A stretch of 8,134 nt of DNA from T1Sed10-7 sp041685505 (GTDB lineage: Bacteria; Actinomycetota; Nitriliruptoria; Nitriliruptorales; Nitriliruptoraceae). A program made the position numbers and the translations under genes. The stretch is taken from the NCBI GenBank assembly GCA_041685505.1, contig JAWLFQ010000093.1, positions 1 through 8,134 of the forward strand, in the 5' to 3' direction. Numbering within the stretch: position 1 is the first letter of the stretch; every line of letters begins with the position of its first letter. This document shows positions 5,679 through 8,134 of this stretch, piece by piece. The notes below the pieces were generated by a model that ran no database searches, had not been told where the DNA came from, and worked only from the letters and a program-made list of their open reading frames with translations.

Positions 5679-7733
5679 TCAGACGAGGTCGCGAGGGATC
5701 TCGAAACGCCACTGGCGGGCGGCGACCCGGACCTCGCCCTCGTAGGCGTCCAGGGCGCTGGTCACGTGGAAGGTGCTGGCGTCACCCGACATCGTCGAGG
5801 TGGCCACGACCCGTACCCGCCAGTCGCCGCGGGACAGCTCGGAGGTGCGCTCCGCACGGACCTCGGCGGACAGCGGGGCACCCTCCACGATGGAGAAGGA
5901 CCGCTCCCAGTGCTCGGTGAGCGCCAGCCCATCGGGCAGGCGCACCTGCTGGTCGTCGAACCAGGCGCGCAGCGTGGAACGTCCCGACACCCAGTCATGC
6001 ACGACCTGACGCTCCCCTCCGCGGGTCGGCTCGGCCTCGCCGTCGTCGCGGCGCAGCACGAAGGTCGGTAGCGCACGTTCATCCGGCTGCTGGGTACGCA
6101 CAGGCAGGGCCAGGCTGCAACCACCGTCGGGGTACAGGCGCAGCGTCACCGGCTCCGGTGAGGGCCACGCCCACGGCCAGTAGGTGGGCGAGACGGCGAC
6201 GCGCAGCCGGCTGCCGGGGCTGAAGGTGTGTCCGATGGCGCTGAGCCGGATCGTCACCTCGGTCCGTGCACCGGGGATCATGGGCGCAGGGTCCTCGTGG
6301 CTGTCGCGGTGGGTGAGGTTCAGCAACCCACGGGCCACCAGGCGCGAGACACCCGCCTGGGTGATCTCGGTCAGGCGTACCGCCGCGAGCGCGAGCGGCT
6401 GGTCCACCGAGAGCGTCAGCTGCACCTGAGGGTGTCCCAGGATCGTCAGCGGCGCTTCCAGGGGCGCTGAGTCGTAGGTCAGCGACAGTCCGTCCTCGCG
6501 ACGCTGATCACCGGGCAGATCCTCCACGATCCCGGCACCCATGTAGGCGCCCGCTTCGATGCCCGCGGTCTGGCTGCCGACCAGGGCGTGGGACTCGTCG
6601 GGTGAACGGTGGGGTGAGGTCCGGCCGTCGTCCAGCCACAACCGGTGGTCACTGCCGAGCAGCCAGCGTTGCTCATCGACCGCAGGTGACGGCCAGCTCC
6701 GCTCCGTGGCCCAGACGCCGACGCGCTCGGCGCGCTGCGGGTTGTCGCCGAGCGTCTCGCGCAGGAACACCCGCAGCATCGGCTCGGCCATCATCCCGGT
6801 GTCGATGCCCTTGAGCCAGTGGTCCCAGAACCGGACCATCTCACCGATGAAGTCGATCGGGGCGCCCGGGGCCCCGTAGTCCGGGTAGACGTGCCCCCAC
6901 GGTCCGATCAACCCCTTGCGCGGACCGGAGTAGAGTTCCATGACCCTGAGCACCGCATCGCGATACGCGTCGTCCCACCCGCCGACCATGTACACGGCGG
7001 CCTGCATCGCATCGAGGTCCTCGGCGACCGAGCCGTGCTTCCAGTAGTCATCCCGGCGCTGGTGGGCGAGCCAGGTCGCGACGAAGGGTGTGACGTCGAG
7101 CCGCTCGAGCCACGCCTCGCGCCAGCCCTGTCCGAAGCTCTCCGGATCGGGGGGCCGTGCACTGGCCGACAGCATGCGGGTCGACCAGGGCAGCATCTCC
7201 GAGGCGATCACGCAGCCGCCGTGGTAGTGGACGTCGTCGGCGTAGCGGTCGTCGGTGGAGCACACGCTGACGACCGCCTTGAGCGCCGGGGGCCGCATCG
7301 CGGCGATCTGCAGGGCGTTGAACCCGCCCCAGGAGATGCCCATCATCCCGACGTTGCCGTTGCACCAGGGCTGCTCGGCGAGCCAGGTGATCACCTCGCA
7401 ACCGTCGTCGAGCTCCTGCTGCGTGTACTCGTCGTACATCAACCCTTCGGAGTCACCCGACCCGCGCAGATCGACGCGCACCATGGCGTAGCCGTAGGAG
7501 GCGAGCTCGGTGCCCCGCTCACGGTCACGGACCGCGGTGGCGTCGTTCTTGCGGTAGGGCAGGTACTCGAGGAGCGCGGGGACAGGGTGCTCCTCGGCGT
7601 CGACGGGCAGCCAGATGCGTGCGGAGAGACGAACGCCGTCGGACAGCTCGATCCACAGGTGTGTGCGCTCGCGGACCTGGCGGATCGGCTCCGAGGGCGC
7701 GTCGATACCCGGGGTCGACCCCATCGCGCTCAC
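5679..7733 (-). CDS. CocE/NonD family (peptidase S15-like) hydrolase
   Basis: A 684-residue serine hydrolase of the Xaa-Pro dipeptidyl-peptidase/CocE superfamily, whose members cleave esters or amide bonds; the substrate is unknown. The alpha/beta-hydrolase domain (about 25-320) begins with DGVRLSARIWLP and includes EYLPYRK (Tyr60 is the likely oxyanion tyrosine) and the nucleophile elbow GISWGG (Ser134). The acid is probably Asp255 in GGWDDAY and the histidine His281 in GPWGH. A jelly-roll domain typical of the family spans about 390-546 (from PLTILGHPQVQL to SLALPV). A further C-terminal segment of about 135 residues (549-684), strand-rich and ending IPRDLV, extends beyond the minimal CocE architecture of roughly 570 residues. 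No signal peptide is seen, so it is probably cytosolic. The GTG start at 7733 is chosen because GGAGG lies 7 bases upstream and it forms a GTGA overlap with the ligase stop; the ATG at 7724 is 16 bases from that site. The family is secure; peptidase versus esterase is not settled. Confidence 0.92.
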   Translation of the reverse strand: MSAMGSTPGIDAPSEPIRQVRERTHLWIELSDGVRLSARIWLPVDAEEHPVPALLEYLPYRKNDATAVRDRERGTELASYGYAMVRVDLRGSGDSEGLMYDEYTQQELDDGCEVITWLAEQPWCNGNVGMMGISWGGFNALQIAAMRPPALKAVVSVCSTDDRYADDVHYHGGCVIASEMLPWSTRMLSASARPPDPESFGQGWREAWLERLDVTPFVATWLAHQRRDDYWKHGSVAEDLDAMQAAVYMVGGWDDAYRDAVLRVMELYSGPRKGLIGPWGHVYPDYGAPGAPIDFIGEMVRFWDHWLKGIDTGMMAEPMLRVFLRETLGDNPQRAERVGVWATERSWPSPAVDEQRWLLGSDHRLWLDDGRTSPHRSPDESHALVGSQTAGIEAGAYMGAGIVEDLPGDQRREDGLSLTYDSAPLEAPLTILGHPQVQLTLSVDQPLALAAVRLTEITQAGVSRLVARGLLNLTHRDSHEDPAPMIPGARTEVTIRLSAIGHTFSPGSRLRVAVSPTYWPWAWPSPEPVTLRLYPDGGCSLALPVRTQQPDERALPTFVLRRDDGEAEPTRGGERQVVHDWVSGRSTLRAWFDDQQVRLPDGLALTEHWERSFSIVEGAPLSAEVRAERTSELSRGDWRVRVVATSTMSGDASTFHVTSALDAYEGEVRVAARQWRFEIPRDLV

Positions 7734-8134
7734 GCGCCGACCTCCGTGACGCCACGGCCGGCGCGGCGGAGCGCGCGCTCGACGATCGCCTCGCACAGCT
7801 CCGGGAACCCCACGCCCTCAGCGGCGGCGGACAGCGGGAAGCTGGAACGCGGGGTCATCCCCGGCAAGGGGTTGGTCTCGAGGAAGAACAGCCGACCGTC
7901 CTCGGCCAGCCGGAAGTCCGCCCGCGAGGTGGCCTCCCCGATACCCAACGCTCGGTGGGACAGGCCCGCAAGGCGCCGCACCTCCGCGGTCTGCTCCGGA
8001 GTGAGGTTCGCCGGGCACTCCTTGCGACCCTCGCCGGGGGTGTACTTGGCCTCGAAGGTGAAGATCTCGTCGTTGCTGATCGGCTCCACCACGGCGAAGA
8101 CCCGGTCACCGAGCGCGGCGATCGTGAGGTCACG
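7730..8134 (-). CDS. D-alanine-D-alanine ligase family ATP-grasp enzyme (partial, 5' end outside window)
   Basis: The last 134 residues of a Ddl-type ligase are visible; the N-terminal part lies beyond the right edge. Ddl enzymes join two D-alanines with ATP for peptidoglycan, and relatives make other peptide bonds. Counting from the first visible residue: RDLTIAALGD (1-10) matches the start of the Ddl ATP-grasp strand; EAKYTPG (28-34) contains the omega-loop tyrosine (Tyr31); CPANL (40-44) and the SRADF segment (70-74) are typical; ETNPLPGMT (86-94) is the metal-binding Glu/Asn plus PGMT signature. The residue matching E. coli DdlB Leu282 is Ser98, so the second-substrate pocket may differ. 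The gene ends in a TGA overlapping the GTG of a CocE-type hydrolase rather than lying beside cell-wall genes, which suggests a specialised paralogue, not the housekeeping ddl. The family is secure; the substrate is not. Confidence 0.9.
   Translation of the reverse strand, partial: RDLTIAALGDRVFAVVEPISNDEIFTFEAKYTPGEGRKECPANLTPEQTAEVRRLAGLSHRALGIGEATSRADFRLAEDGRLFFLETNPLPGMTPRSSFPLSAAAEGVGFPELCEAIVERALRRAGRGVTEVGA
7741..7745 (-). promoter_or_regulatory. Shine-Dalgarno site of the hydrolase, inside the ligase 3' end
   Basis: GGAGG on the minus strand, within the last codons of the ligase gene, lies 7 bases before the GTG at 7733. This spacing favours the GTG over the downstream ATG at 7724 and over an upstream in-frame codon at 7796. 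It makes coupled translation of ligase and hydrolase likely. Confidence 0.65.

Noticed and set aside
7734..7796. Longer hydrolase start at 7796
   Set aside because: It would add 21 Arg/Gly/Pro-rich residues lying inside the ligase gene; the GTG at 7733 has a well-spaced GGAGG.

Overview
The window is GC-rich (roughly 70% by eye), densely coding DNA with GTG starts, short overlaps between genes and long spurious antisense open frames. This suggests a high-GC bacterium, most likely an actinomycete-type (Actinomycetota) chromosome, but there is no rRNA or other marker gene to fix the taxon. I see no tRNA, rRNA, CRISPR array, insertion sequence, phage gene or attachment site. It reads as ordinary chromosome.

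Layout, left to right: (1) a plus-strand stand-alone ATP-grasp ligase-like protein (42-866); (2) convergent with it, 26 bases away, a minus-strand type I isocitrate dehydrogenase (893-2347) with a C-terminal extension and coenzyme-pocket residues that point to NAD+ rather than NADP+; (3) a 101-base gap holding a small hairpin and a weak promoter candidate; (4) a minus-strand pair overlapping by 8 bases, an unrecognised 377-residue protein (4454-5587) followed by a soluble PAS-PAS-GAF histidine kinase (2449-4461); (5) a 91-base gap with an 8-bp perfect inverted repeat just ahead of the pair's ribosome binding site; (6) a minus-strand CocE/NonD-type (S15) serine hydrolase (5679-7733), whose GTG start overlaps the stop codon of (7) a D-Ala-D-Ala ligase-family ATP-grasp enzyme (7730-8134) that runs off the right edge.

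On the minus strand, transcription runs ligase, hydrolase, gap, unknown protein, kinase, gap, isocitrate dehydrogenase. Two junctions are tight enough for translational coupling: ligase/hydrolase (GTGA overlap) and unknown protein/kinase (8-base overlap). The first joins an enzyme that forms amide or peptide bonds with one that breaks ester or amide bonds, which suggests a small-peptide or amide metabolite pathway. The second suggests the unknown protein acts with the kinase, for instance as sensor input or output. No response regulator is in the window.

I do not see a clearly new system. The best leads are the ligase/hydrolase couple, the unknown protein tied to an orphan kinase, and the likely NAD+ specificity of the isocitrate dehydrogenase.
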